NCBI GenBank assembly: GCA_002104985.1
Contig: MCGO01000004.1
Span: 496,001 to 560,000 of the forward strand
Source of the DNA: Rhizoclosmatium globosum
Lineage: Eukaryota > Chytridiomycota > Chytridiomycetes > Chytridiales > Chytriomycetaceae
Reading direction: 5' to 3'
DNA: 64,000 nt
Part shown: in pieces, positions 32,987-44,190 of the stretch
Position numbering within the stretch: position 1 is the first letter of the stretch
How the letters are laid out: each line of letters opens with the position of its first letter
Notes under the pieces: model-generated
What the model was told of the DNA's origin: nothing
Seen by the model: only the letters and a program-made list of their open reading frames with translations
The model's database searches: none
Made by a program: the position numbers and the translations under genes

Positions 32987-33241
32987 TGGGTTTTTGTAAT
33001 GGAGTTGTGTTATTTGGAATGTGTTCCATACTCTTGTTTTTGAAATTGAATGAAGGAGAATGTACTTGTTGTTTATTGATTTTTTGAGAGACAAGCACGT
33101 GGAATTCACTTCAAATCATATTCAATTGCTATTTGAAGGAGCTAACCTTCCCTTTGTGGCACGTCTTTGTTCGCGGCGCCTTCCTCCCCTTTCCCTCTTT
33201 TTCAAACCAAACGAGGCAGGAGAAATATTTCTTCTCCAACA

Positions 33242-35131
33242 ATGCCATTCGTCAGAATCGCGGAAGGATATGGGCAAGAGCCCCTCAATATGTACTACGA
33301 AGTGCATGGAACAGGACCTAACAAAGTTGTCCTGATTGGAGGTAAGACTGATGGATTCCTCGCTCTTGCTGGTGGCTGACAAGGGGTACCTATAGGTTTT
33401 GGGAATATTTGCCACCAATGGGATCTCCAAGTTGATTCATTTATGGAAGAGCCTCATGTATATAGCGTTTGTATATTTGATAATCGTGGTGGAGGGCTGT
33501 CGAGCAGCCCGAAGGGACGATACAAGTAGGGTGGCGCAGATTTCTTGCTATTCCAAATTTGGAAACCTAATTGTATTGGTATTCCAGGACACATGAAATG
33601 GCATTGGATGTGAAGGAGTTGATGGATTACTTGGGGTGGCATCGCTTTCATGTTGTTGGACTCTCGTTGGGGGGAATGATTGCTCAAGAAGTTGGTAAGC
33701 TTGTGACCATCCCCACCCCTTTTTGGGGGGAAATTCTAGCCACTGAACCATTCGCATTAGCTCATTTGTGCCTGCATCGCGTGATAAGTTTGACATTGGA
33801 GTCGACATTCGCGTTTTTCAATGGACTGCCGGTAAGGTTGTGAGTAGCAAGAATCAAACTCAGCTTCTTTTTTTTCACTGCAGACGAAAGGATATGTAAA
33901 TATGGTTGTCTCGGGTCCTCCTTTGAATACAGTGGATGAATTCGCTGCTCATGTGGTGAATAAGCTATTGTTTCCGGTAGAATGGCTCGACTTGCCTGCC
34001 CCAAGAAACACTCCTTATGCAACCAATCGCGACCATATGATTGAGGTATTATTTATTTTTTTGGATTGTAGAGTTATCTGAACTCGTTGCATCAAGTTTG
34101 TCAAGGAACGGTTTAGCGTAACAGGGCTTCAAAATAAGGCTGGTCGTGCTTCTCAACAATCGGCTGTTATAACCCACTCAATGTCACCCAAACGACTTGC
34201 TCATATCAAAAACTCCCAAATGCCCGTTCTCGTCATCACCGGAACGAAAGACGACGTGATCATTCAGCCTGCCTCATCAATCTACTTGGCTAAACATCTT
34301 GGTGCTCGTCTTGAGATCTTTGAAAACGCAGGACATGCCATTCGATTGCAATATCCTGAACGGCATAACGCAATGCTGAAGGCGCATATTCTTGGCGCTG
34401 TGGAGAAAGAGCACAGCCGGCTGCAAGACAGAATCCGTAGTTCGCTGGCTATTTTGAGAGGCATCTGTGGAGGAAGTGCATACGAATCCCGTGCAGCCTC
34501 AATCAAGGAAGAACTAGAACGAGAGTTTTGGAGGAACGGAGGCCGCCATCATTTAGTTGTTCATAACGGCCATGCACATCAACAGGTTCATTGGTTGAAT
34601 GGGCATCATCATGGACGTCTGGTATCTCGGAAAAGTCTGTCTTCGTTGCGGAGACGGAAATCCCGTGGAAGTTTGCTGCAATTGGATGGAGATGGGACAA
34701 GTGGTGCTGGTGATGGTTCTGGAATTCGTCAACGAAAAGCAAGAATCAACTTATCGTCATCGACATTCACGTCATCGTTGCATGATTTGTTTGCTCCGAC
34801 TGAAGTTCCTCCGTCTTCTGACTCGATTACAACTCTCACCGCGGACGCAACTCCTGTCGAGCATCCGTCGTCGTCACGGTTTCTTTCTTGGCTTTTTCCT
34901 TCATTGCCACCGTTGTTTACATACGAGCGTGAAGTTGTGGTGGAAATACTTGAGTTTGGGCCAAATGCATTCAAGAATCAGGATTATTCGCAAGTATCAA
35001 CAGTGCGGGTTACTGCTGCATTAAATGATGAAATTGTTGGAAACAATCGGCAGCCTTGGATTCCAACGTTCCGAGCTGTTCGTCTTGGTTTCACGGATGT
35101 TGTTTCAATGGTGACTGGTGCCGCTGTGTAG
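33242..35131 (+). CDS. Alpha/beta-hydrolase with long Ser/Arg-rich C-terminal extension
   Basis: Exons 33242-33341, 33396-33525, 33588-33694, 33761-33831, 33884-34045 and 34097-35131 form one frame. The hydrolase fold spans about residues 1-290: oxyanion region LIGGFGNICHQWDL, a CIFDNRGGGLSS strand, the nucleophile elbow VVGLSLGGMIAQE (GxSxG), the acid in VITGTKDDVIIQPAS and the histidine in FENAGHAIRLQYPE. All three catalytic residues are present. The remaining roughly 240 residues are His-, Ser- and Arg-rich (HHGRLVSRKSLSSLRRRKS) and match no domain I know. The substrate cannot be named. Confidence 0.82.
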
Positions 35132-35280
35132 AGATCTCATATTGTTTGATGTATTTTTTGGTTCTATTGTTACATATATAAATATTTATTAAGTGATTGG
35201 GATTGGGTAAGGGCGGGGTATTTTGAGCGGGCGGAGTCAGGGGAATCGAAAAATCCAATGGAAAAAAACCTTCAACCGAC

Positions 35281-36263
35281 ATGAGAGCATCAATTGTTTT
35301 GGCAGCATTACTGTCTCCGTTTATTTATGCATTGTCGCCAGGATGTCGCGGAGGTCAACTGAATTCTTGCCTGGAACAAGCCAATCAAGAATTCACAATT
35401 TGCAACAGTAAATCACATATTAGTGAAAGTCCGTTGAATGCATGTTACTGTATTACCAAGAATCAAGTCATTGAATGGTACTCATTCTTTTTTTGAACTG
35501 AGGCTTGCAATACTGACACCACAAAAGTTACAAGGCTTTTTGCCCCTCACAATTGTCCACCAACGCCGTTCGAGAATTCTACCAGTCTGAATGCCAACTA
35601 GTACTGACCAACTCGTTGAAATCCGCTGCCAAACAAGACATATCCGAGGCTGGACCACCAAGTAACCTGCAAATCCCGCCAACCAAAAAAGAACACATCA
35701 AAGCTCGTGACGATAATCTTGGTGGTCAGTTGGCAGTAGGAGTGGCTAACATTGCTGGAGAGGTGATGCATCAAGCGTCCAATAACGGTGGTAATGGGAT
35801 CACGAACGGAATTGTGGGGATTGTGGGAGCTGTTGCACCTGCAATCGTGAAAGGTGCTGTCAACAATGCTGATAATACGGCTCAACCGGTAATTCAGTTT
35901 TCTGATTCCACGCCACTGGCGGAACAATGTCTCATGAATTGCGCGGTGGGATTCCTAAGTTTCTTTGGATCCAAAGATGCAGGAAACGCAGCCAAATTGA
36001 TTTGTTCGGATTATATTAGCTTTACAGCTCAAAATGGGCAGGTTGCTACTGTTTTCACGCGCTGCTTGTCTGATTGTGGACAAAAAGATGCTGCGACGGC
36101 CGTGAACGCTATTTGCTCAACTGGTAAATTGACGGACCTTTTGGTGAAAGGGGGAACTTTAATTTCCGACCTGGTCAATGCATTATCACCTCGAGACTCC
36201 GCAGCAATCGCCACTGTGGCGGCAGCGGAGGCATTCACATTTTTCTTCTTTATGATCATATAA
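35281..36263 (+). CDS. Secreted cysteine-rich protein with hydrophobic C-terminus (possible GPI anchor)
   Basis: Exons 35281-35477 and 35528-36263 give 310 aa. A signal peptide (MRASIVLAALLSPFIYALS) leads to a Cys-rich first domain (GCRGGQLNSC, CNSK, NACYC, FCPSQL). A Gly/Ala/Val-rich hydrophobic middle follows (GIVGIVGAVAPAIVKGAV), then a second Cys-rich domain (EQCLMNC, LICS, RCLSDCG, ICSTG). The end is hydrophobic (AAEAFTFFFFMII), preceded by Ser/Pro, consistent with a GPI-anchor signal or a membrane tail. The two Cys-rich parts may be related to one another. No family recognised. Confidence 0.75.
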
Positions 36264-36292
36264 TAACTGGCAATATATTCATATTATTTTCA

Positions 36293-37749
36293 TTACACTG
36301 AGGTTGTGATTGCTTCCTCCACACTATCCATAATTTGATTCGCAAATTCGTTGAAGACTGAAGTAGCAATTGCCGTTGCGAGATCTTTGGGAACTTCATG
36401 GGCTGCAAATGAGGAAGAATTACTTCCGCCTACAGTTGGCGTTGGTTTGACTGGTTTGTTGTCTCCAGGTGCATTCACTTTATGCACGAAAGCGAAGAAT
36501 CCAAAACGGAACGCCAACGCCAATGCTGCATTCGCAATTAAAATCACACTGAGAGCAACGGTTCGTCCAGCAGGATTCGAGGCGTTATTGTAGAATGGGG
36601 AAATGTTCTGAACAAAGAGGAAGGCTGGCAAACAATAATGTCAGAACAATTGCGCTTTCGTTGTCGAAAGTACGTACAAGTCAAGACAAAGGCAACGAGG
36701 ACAAGGACAGTACGCAAAATGTCTGATGGGAGAATACACAAGAGCTTTTGAATGACAATTGAGAACAGGTTCAGGGACTCGAGATGGAATACTCACAGAT
36801 ACTGGTACCCAGATGGACATTCCGTATCCAACCAGACCCACTACTTCCAGAATCTTCACAGGGCATCCAAAGTATCGTCCAATTCCCCATAACGCCGCTG
36901 ACGTTCCACCGACATAGGAATATACGGCAGTACTAGCAAACGAAAGGAGTGCCATGTCGTAGACATAGTCGGCACTGGTATTTGAAAAGTACGCGTTGAT
37001 GGAACCAGCAATGAAGGATGTGACAAACAAAGCAAAGATCACGGTTGTTGGAATCCAGAAGGGACCTAATTTTGGATCATTCATGAATCCAACTACTGTG
37101 ACATCCAACGAAAAGGCATTACCGTAGAGGTCTGGGTTTGAAGCAATGCTGTCCATGAAGCCGCCACGTGGAATGACAGCAGCAATGATACGTTGAGCAA
37201 CATCAGTGCTGTCGACGTCAAAGAACTGGGCGTAGAACTGCAAAGTCCAGAAAGCGTTTGTTGAAGTGTTGTTTGTCATTGGTTGCTGCGGCTGCATAAA
37301 CTCTGAGGCCGAGACTGGCACGCATTGTTGATTAGCAGGATGACCAATTCACTCAAATTCACTCGCTCGCACTGACTGGCACGCACCTTTTGTCTGGGTG
37401 ATGTTGTTTGCGCCCATTGACGATGTTCCCGCTGTCGTTGCCGATGCGCGACCCGAGCCCGAGGACGAGCCGTTGCCGCCGCCGCCGCCGCCGCCGACTT
37501 GGCCCGCAACAAGATTTGCCTCGGCCGAGTTGAGCACAAAGTCTAAATTGAGTAGTTTGGTGCGATTAATCCGTTTGCGTTGGCGACTCGGACGAACTTA
37601 CTCTGGAACTCGAGCTGCGACTGGGCCGTGTCGAGGTGCTTTGTTTGACATGGATTAATGCACAGTCGAGTTCGGTGGCAGTGGCTGCTTAATCAAGAGG
37701 GACTTACTGGCTCGTCCATGTCGAGAAGTTGCTCATACTGCTTTGACAT
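36293..37749 (-). CDS. YIPF1/YIPF2-like Golgi membrane protein (Yip1 family)
   Basis: Exons 37749-37708, 37638-37602, 37542-37387, 37314-36797, 36744-36678 and 36624-36293 give 383 aa in one frame. The N-terminus is hydrophilic with a poly-Gly run coded by a GCC-type repeat near 37480. The Yip1 domain begins AFWTLQFYAQFFDVDSTDV, the classic YIPF1/2 entry, followed by SNPDLYG and PFWIPTTVIFALFVTSFIAG, then further membrane spans, and ALWGIGRYFGCPVKILEVVG. A long Ser/Pro C-terminal tail follows the last span. It probably serves Golgi trafficking. It is tail-to-tail with the 35281 gene (29 bp between stop codons). Confidence 0.87.
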
Positions 37750-38055
37750 GTTGATGGTTCGATTAAGATCTTTCTCCCTCCTGTATTCTTCCATTCTTCC
37801 CTTCGTCCTTTCCGTTTATTTCATTCAGGTAGAAGGAAAGTGCAAGAATAATTGATTGCTACAGGACATACACACTATTGTTCAGCTGATGGCTATTGAG
37901 TTCGTGAAGTATTTATAAAAATGCACCACGACTATTTGAGTATTTTGCTCTTTCTTTCTTTTTCTGTTGCCTTTCTTCCTCTTTCTCTTTCCTGTGCCAT
38001 CCGGGGAAGGTTTCGTTTTTTCTTTTCAAAATCTCCAAACACAACTCACACTTCC
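37750..38055. promoter_or_regulatory. Divergent promoter region of the YIPF1/2-like and ATIC genes
   Basis: 306 bp between two start codons facing apart. It holds a CT-rich stretch (37950-38000), common in fungal promoters. An in-frame ATG at 37921 upstream of the ATIC start has no intervening stop and could extend that protein by 45 hydrophobic residues. Confidence 0.5.
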
Positions 38056-40246
38056 ATGACTGGCACAAAGAGAACGAGAAGCGCCTCAGGTGCCAACAAG
38101 AAGGCCAATACCTCTGCTGCTGCCCATGACCTCACTGCAAAATACGGTTCGTGGTCACTTCAGTTTCAAGTCAGAAAGCTTATCTTCTCTTTTTCCATTC
38201 AGCTCTCCTCTCTGTCTCGGACAAGACTGATCTTATCGTTTTGGCCAAGGGTCTCGTCGAAGTTGGTATTAAGCTTGTTGCTTCTGGTGGTACATCTGCT
38301 GCCATCAAGAAGGCTGGTTTGGAAGTCAGGTGAGATCGCCGCGTCCAACCACTGCGCTCCCTCATCCTGATTTACGACCAACTATTCGCCGTTGAGTGAA
38401 TGCATATCCTCAAGTCAGCGAGTTGGGCTGGAAACCTTTATATCCCAAGGTTTCTGTTATCTGCAAAACAACTGAAGTAACCTTGAACTGCCCAACCAAC
38501 CTCCTCTCTCCTTCAGTGGCTAACGATTCTAATCCTCTTTATTTCTATTCTCAGTGATGTTGCCGACATCACTCAGGCCCCTGAAATGCTCGGCGGACGC
38601 GTCAAGACTCTTCACCCAGCTGTCCACGGAGGTATCCTTGCCCAGAGCACTGAGAAGGACCAGGCCGATATGGCTGAGCGTGAATATGCTTACATTGACT
38701 ACGTTGTCTGCAACTTGTACCCATTCACTGAAACCATCGCCAAGGAAGGAGTCACCATCCCACAAGCTGTTGAAGAAGTTGACATTGGTGGTGTTACTCT
38801 TCTTCGTGCCGCTGCCAAGAACCACGCCCGTGTCACTATCATCTCTGACCCATCCGACTACGCTGCATTCCTTGCCGAGCTCAAGAAGAACCACGAAGCC
38901 GATGGAGTTGCTTCAGTCAGTGACAAGCTCCGCAAGGAGTTTGCCTTGAAGGCGTTCGAGATGACTGCTGAATACGACCGTGCCATCTCTTCATACTTCA
39001 GAGAGCAGTACAAGGGTAAGGGTGACCACCAGCTTGTCCTCCGTTATGGAGCCAACCCACACCAGAAGCCTGCTCAAGTTTTCAACCCACGCGGAGAATT
39101 GCCTTTCAAGGTTCTCGCTGGATCCCCAGGATACATTAACTTGTTGGACGCTCTCAACTCTTGGGGTCTCGTCAAGGAGCTTGCTATTGCCACAAAGCTC
39201 CCAGCCGCTGCCTCCTTCAAGCACGTTTCCCCAGCTGGTGCCGCCGTTGCTACTCCATTGACTGATGACGAGAAGAAGATTTTCGGCGTTGACGACTTGG
39301 AAGTTCCTTTGACCCCTCTTGCCAATGCTTACGCCAGAGCTCGTGGAGCTGACCGTATGAGTTCATTCGGAGACTGGATTGCTCTCTCTCACAACTGTGA
39401 CTTGGCCACTGCCAGAATCATCTCTCGTGAGGTTTCTGATGGTGTTATTGCTCCAGGATACGACGCGGATGCTTTGGAGGTTCTCAAGAAGAAGAAGGGT
39501 GGAAAGTACACTGTTTTGCAGATGGACAGCGACTACGAGCCACCTCTTACGGAGTCTCGTGAGGTTTACGGTCTCACCATGACCCAGCGTCGTAACGATG
39601 CTGTTATCACTGAGGACTTGTTTAAGAATGTTGTTACTAAGGGAGGAAAGTTGACCAAGGACAACTTGAGAGACTTGGTTGTCGCTACTATTGCCTTGAA
39701 GTACACCCAATCTAACTCTGTCTGTTACGCCAAGAACGGTATGACTGTCGGTTTGGGAGCTGGCCAGCAATCCAGAATTCGTGAGTAGTTTGTGGTTTCA
39801 AAAAATCAATGTTTTAACCTCATACTTCTTTAGACTGTACTCGTTTGGCTGGTGAGAAGGCTGACAACTGGTGGTACCGTCACCACCCCAAGGTTCTTGC
39901 TCTCAAGTTCAAGAGCAGCGTCAAGCGTGCTGACAAATCCAACGCCATTGACTTGTACGTTACCCGTCAAATCACTGACCAGGCTGCCTGGGATGCTCTC
40001 TTTGAGACTGTTCCACCACACTTTACTGAGCACGACCAGAAGGAGTGGAAGAAACAAATGAAGGGACTCGTTGTTGCGAGTGATGCCTTCTTCCCCTTTA
40101 GCGACAATGTTGAGCGTGCCGCTGCTTCTGGAGTTCAGGCCATTGCTGCTCCAAGTGGATCTGTGATGGATCAGGTTGTTATTGAAAGTGCCGAGAAGCA
40201 CGGTATTGTGTTTGCACACACAACCTTGCGTCTTTTCCACCACTAA
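38056..40246 (+). CDS. ADE17: Bifunctional AICAR transformylase / IMP cyclohydrolase
   Basis: Catalyses the last two steps of purine synthesis. Exons 38056-38146, 38203-38329, 38555-39780 and 39834-40246 give 618 aa. The N-terminal cyclohydrolase domain has [20 protein letters not shown] and [20 protein letters not shown]. The transformylase domain has [28 protein letters not shown] (catalytic Lys-His), [20 protein letters not shown] and the family ending TTLRLFHH. The 225-nt intron 2 is the longest in the gene. A basic N-terminal extension ([19 protein letters not shown]) precedes the domain. Confidence 0.96.
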
Positions 40247-40420
40247 ATTCGTTTTCGCGGAGTTGAATAAATAAACTCTATTATTCTATATTGTTCTTTT
40301 TTTGATTATCAAATCAAAGGGGTGAGTCATTTCGACAAAACCTATTTGTAATTGGTGTGGCGGGGCTACAAAACGTGCACCCAAATCCTTCCAACTTCTT
40401 CTTCAGAAATCAAGTTTACT

Positions 40421-40954
40421 ATGTCTGCCACCACCGAAGTCACTGCCATCCACGAAGACGTTGTCCAGCCCCACGAGGACCACAAGAACCCAGAGCGATT
40501 CATTGCAATTGCATTGGACGCCAGCAAAAACTCAGAATATGCATTCGATTGGGCAATCAAGAACCTCATTCGTGCAGAGACCGATCAAATCATTCTCATC
40601 AACGTTCGCCCAGCTGTAACCCTGCCAGTTGTGTATGGTCCAGTTTACGTTGACTTGACCAAGGAATCTGAGGCACTTGAGGCTGCCAACCGCGAAGCCA
40701 GTCACGAACTATTGCGAAGCTACGCTGCCAAGTTGCCAGCTCACAAGTACAACATCCGCGGTGTTGCCTTGAGAGGTGACCCACGTGATGAAATTTCCGC
40801 CAAGGTTGCGGAGTTGAAGGTGGACATGTTGGTGATTGGATCGCGTGGACTTGGAGGTTTCAAGAAAGCGTTGTTGGGATCTGTTTCGGATTACTTGATC
40901 CACCACTTGACTGTGCCAGTTATTGTTTCTCGTCCTCCAGAGATTGAGGCTTAA
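40421..40954 (+). CDS. Universal stress protein, paralogue of the 22044 gene
   Basis: 177 aa, single exon. It shares the N-terminal IHEDVVQPHE motif and most of the core with the 22044 gene, including a stretch around 40732-40800 that is nearly identical at the DNA level. The ATP loop is VIGSRGLGGFKKALLGSVSD. It lacks about 10 residues at the N-terminus relative to its paralogue. The start MSATTEVTAIHEDV is the first ATG of the aligned region. Confidence 0.9.
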   Translation: MSATTEVTAIHEDVVQPHEDHKNPERFIAIALDASKNSEYAFDWAIKNLIRAETDQIILINVRPAVTLPVVYGPVYVDLTKESEALEAANREASHELLRSYAAKLPAHKYNIRGVALRGDPRDEISAKVAELKVDMLVIGSRGLGGFKKALLGSVSDYLIHHLTVPVIVSRPPEIEA

Positions 40955-41054
40955 TTCTGTGTTTCTAAATAAATCTTTATTAAATCCATAAGAACCTTTT
41001 GACATTAGTGATATTACTGAGCACGGAAGGAAAAAAAATTTGAAACAAATTCAA

Positions 41055-42509
41055 ATGCAGGCAACTGAGACAGACACATTCCTTCCTTCGACATACTCTG
41101 TACCTGGAAACAATCCACTTGTAGCACATAGTTCCGATGATGTCCATGTCTGTGAGAGCACCCGAAACTTGGTGGAGAAAGATTTGGACGTTTCCGCTCC
41201 CGGAATAGAACCGAAAGGGGATACCAAGGCTCCTCAACTCGACGTGGAAGATCCAAGTGAAATGAACGAAAGTTTACCACCAGATGGAGGGGCTGTCGCA
41301 TGGGGTGCCGTCGTAGCTAGTTTTGTTGTTCATTTTCTGGGGCTCGGAGTTCTGTACAGCTTTGGCGTTTACGCTGCATATTACAAGAGTGCTGGAATGG
41401 GTGAAATGTCTGTGATTTCGTTCATTGGATCCGTGTCGGCGGCGTTACTCGTGGGTTGCGGCATGGAATCAGGAAAACTAGCGGAACGATTCGGATTTCA
41501 AAGAATGATATTTGTTGGGACTTGTATTCTATCCGGAGGGTTGTTGTTGGCTTCATTTTGCACTGAAGTTTGGCAATTGATGTTGACACAAGGTGTTTTG
41601 TATGGATTTGGAATGTCGATTGCGTATTTTCCAGCCGTTAGCGTTCCTTCTCAGTGGTTTGATAAAAAACGGGGATTGGCGACAGGTTTGATATTCATGA
41701 TTTGTAATGTAGTAGTAATCAACTTCCCCACAGGCATAGCCGTGTCAGGTTCAGGTTTGGGAGGCCTAGCAATGTCTCTTGTCACTCAAAAACTATTGGG
41801 TTCAATTGGATTTGCGTGGACAATGCGAGTGACAGCAATTATCACATTTGTTGGCATCATTACCATCATACCCTTGGTGCGCACGCGATTACCTCCAACC
41901 AAACATTCAAGATTTGACTGGATCGTATTTAAGGAGCCATGCTTTTTGCTTCTTCTTGGAACGTGTTTCTTTGCAACGTTTTCGAATCTTATTCCAGTTT
42001 ACTATCTCCCAGCATTTGGGAAGGAGGTTGCCGGATTGAGCGCATCAGACGGGGCTCTCCTTGTGTCAATTTACAATGGATCTTCGGCTGTTGGTCGAGT
42101 TTTGATCGGGATTGGTGCTGACACATACATTGGAAGACTGAATTCGTTGATTCTCTGCACAGGACTTTCGTCAGCATCAATGTTACTTTTGTGGCCATTC
42201 AGCAACAGCTTTAGCCTTTTGGTTGTGTTCTCATTTGTAAATGGATTCGTCTGTGGAGGTTATATTTCCCTTTTTCCGGTGGTTGTTGGACACATTTTTG
42301 GCATCAAACGGCTTCCATCGCTAGTTGGAACTCTTATGAGCTTTTCTGCAATTGGAAACCTTGCCGGAAGTCCACTTGCTGGCCTTGTCCGCGACCATTT
42401 GGGGTTCACGGGATTGTGTATTTTTTCAGGAACACTGACATTTGTTTCATTAGTGTTTGCAATGTGTGTAAGGTTCTTGCAAGAACCACGATTTTTTGTT
42501 ATTGTCTGA
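41055..42509 (+). CDS. Monocarboxylate-transporter-like MFS permease
   Basis: 484 aa, single exon, with 12 predicted membrane spans. The MCT signature appears at span 1 as PPDGGAVAWGAVVASFVVHF, after an 80-residue cytosolic N-terminus. The motif between spans 2 and 3 (ESGKLAERFGFQRMIF) and SQWFDKKRGLATGL after span 4 are typical of fungal MCT-like (Mch/Esbp6) proteins. The substrate is unknown; fungal members transport small acids or riboflavin. The start MQATETDTFL at 41055 is the first ATG of the frame. Confidence 0.88.
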   Translation: MQATETDTFLPSTYSVPGNNPLVAHSSDDVHVCESTRNLVEKDLDVSAPGIEPKGDTKAPQLDVEDPSEMNESLPPDGGAVAWGAVVASFVVHFLGLGVLYSFGVYAAYYKSAGMGEMSVISFIGSVSAALLVGCGMESGKLAERFGFQRMIFVGTCILSGGLLLASFCTEVWQLMLTQGVLYGFGMSIAYFPAVSVPSQWFDKKRGLATGLIFMICNVVVINFPTGIAVSGSGLGGLAMSLVTQKLLGSIGFAWTMRVTAIITFVGIITIIPLVRTRLPPTKHSRFDWIVFKEPCFLLLLGTCFFATFSNLIPVYYLPAFGKEVAGLSASDGALLVSIYNGSSAVGRVLIGIGADTYIGRLNSLILCTGLSSASMLLLWPFSNSFSLLVVFSFVNGFVCGGYISLFPVVVGHIFGIKRLPSLVGTLMSFSAIGNLAGSPLAGLVRDHLGFTGLCIFSGTLTFVSLVFAMCVRFLQEPRFFVIV

Positions 42510-42672
42510 ATGGATATATTCAAAAAACAATAAAAAAAACTTAAAGATATTCTTGTCGAACTTGATACCATCTCATACCCTAACCCAAAATCGAAAATGT
42601 GTTGTTCCACGAACATTCAAAACAGCAAGAGTGTGGTGTGAATTTTGTAATTATTGTCTGAAAAAATAATAA

Positions 42673-44166
42673 TTAAAGTTTGGATTGTGCCTCACATAGA
42701 TCTTTCAGGATACTAGTGACCATAGTGAAGTCAGTGTCAGGTTCGCCTTCTTTACTGCCCGTTTGCCAATTGCTTACAGCAAGTCGTACTGCAGGTCGAC
42801 TGTTCCGGGAAGTTCCGGTGACATACATTTTACGTGTCGAATTGATTGCTTCAACCAGTTTCGAGTTTCCTGCGCTTCCCTGAAATTCTACTGCTGTGCC
42901 ACCTTCTTGCTCATTTGCTGCAGCAAACAACACAATATTTGAAACATCTTTGTACGGTCCATTGAGCAGCACATACTCTCTTGACTCTTGAATCCAACAC
43001 GCAATCTGCTGCGCAAAATGTATATTGCGTGTGAAAATATCCTGGTATCCACTTCTTCCCAGCGAAACCAAACTTGCATATAACGGCAAAGCGCGGAAGC
43101 GACGAGAATTTTCAATTCCGACAGTGAGTGGAGATGCTGCATTGATTTCGTTGAAGGATGATGGTGGTGCTGCAAGATATGCTGGTCCACCACCCAAAAG
43201 ATCAAATGAAGGGGTGCAAACACGTTGAAGAAGATCAAGTGAATGGGTGTAGAACAAGCCACAATCATATGGAACGTTTAGCCATTTGTGGGCGTCTGAC
43301 GTAACACTGTCTGCCAAGTGAAGGTGAGTTGATTCTGGTGCAAATGAACCAAATGCAGCATCAATATGTAGCCAACATCCAAAAGAGTCACATAAGGCCC
43401 GTAATTCAGGAATGTTTGATGTAAACCGGCCTGTGTTCACTTCTCCGTAGCTTGCCACCACAATCACACCCGTTCCCTCGCGTCTGTAAATCGCCAAGGC
43501 CTGGCCGAGTTCATCAAGATCAAAACTACACGACGAAGGTGAAGTTGCCATATTGATACAATTCTTGCGACCAATTCCTAAGAGGGACGCGGCTTTGGCA
43601 ATCGATGCATGACCGTGGACATGCAGAACAACGACACGGCAAGCTCCGAATAAACCATCATCAGCAACAGAATACTCTTCACCACTTTTCTTCAAAATTT
43701 TGGAAACAACAGCTTCTCTGCCGCAAGCCAAGCCTAGAATGTTGCTCGCAGTTGCACCGGTTGTACAAGTTTTCCCAATGAACTTTGTTCTGGAATCGAT
43801 GTGCATCAAATCGGCAGCCATATCCAATGCAAGGATTTCGACTGTGGTGGCGATCGAATCGTTTGGGAGGTGGACTTGCACATTTTGGTCAAGTACGCCA
43901 ACGACAATATCAGCTAATGCGGCTGCAGGAGTGACACCTCCTGTGACAAATCCAAAGTACGTGGGGCATTTGGCATCAATACAAGCAGGTGCGATGCGTT
44001 CGAGCAGCAACTTTGACGTGGCCTCAAGCCCCAAGCCATCTGACGGCAAAGTTCGTGGAAGGTCCCTTAGTGCAGCCTCCATAGCTTCAGGAGTCGGTCG
44101 CACGTAACTGCCACTTACGCTTGTTCGTGAGGCCACGACAGCGAGAATGTCTTTGGCCCACTCCAT
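42673..44166 (-). CDS. Group II PLP-dependent decarboxylase
   Basis: 497 aa, single exon. The PLP lysine is in VTSDAHKWLNVPYDCG; upstream are HVHGHASIAKAASLLG and WLHIDAAFGSFAP, where the Asp contacts the PLP ring. The family covers aromatic amino acid, histidine, glutamate and related decarboxylases; AFGSFAP replaces the AYAG-type block of aromatic decarboxylases, so the substrate is open. A start at 44172 would add two residues. It is tandem with MCM10, whose stop is 24 bp upstream of the start. Confidence 0.88.
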   Translation of the reverse strand: MEWAKDILAVVASRTSVSGSYVRPTPEAMEAALRDLPRTLPSDGLGLEATSKLLLERIAPACIDAKCPTYFGFVTGGVTPAAALADIVVGVLDQNVQVHLPNDSIATTVEILALDMAADLMHIDSRTKFIGKTCTTGATASNILGLACGREAVVSKILKKSGEEYSVADDGLFGACRVVVLHVHGHASIAKAASLLGIGRKNCINMATSPSSCSFDLDELGQALAIYRREGTGVIVVASYGEVNTGRFTSNIPELRALCDSFGCWLHIDAAFGSFAPESTHLHLADSVTSDAHKWLNVPYDCGLFYTHSLDLLQRVCTPSFDLLGGGPAYLAAPPSSFNEINAASPLTVGIENSRRFRALPLYASLVSLGRSGYQDIFTRNIHFAQQIACWIQESREYVLLNGPYKDVSNIVLFAAANEQEGGTAVEFQGSAGNSKLVEAINSTRKMYVTGTSRNSRPAVRLAVSNWQTGSKEGEPDTDFTMVTSILKDLCEAQSKL

Positions 44167-44190
44167 TTCCAATATATTAAAATAAATAAT

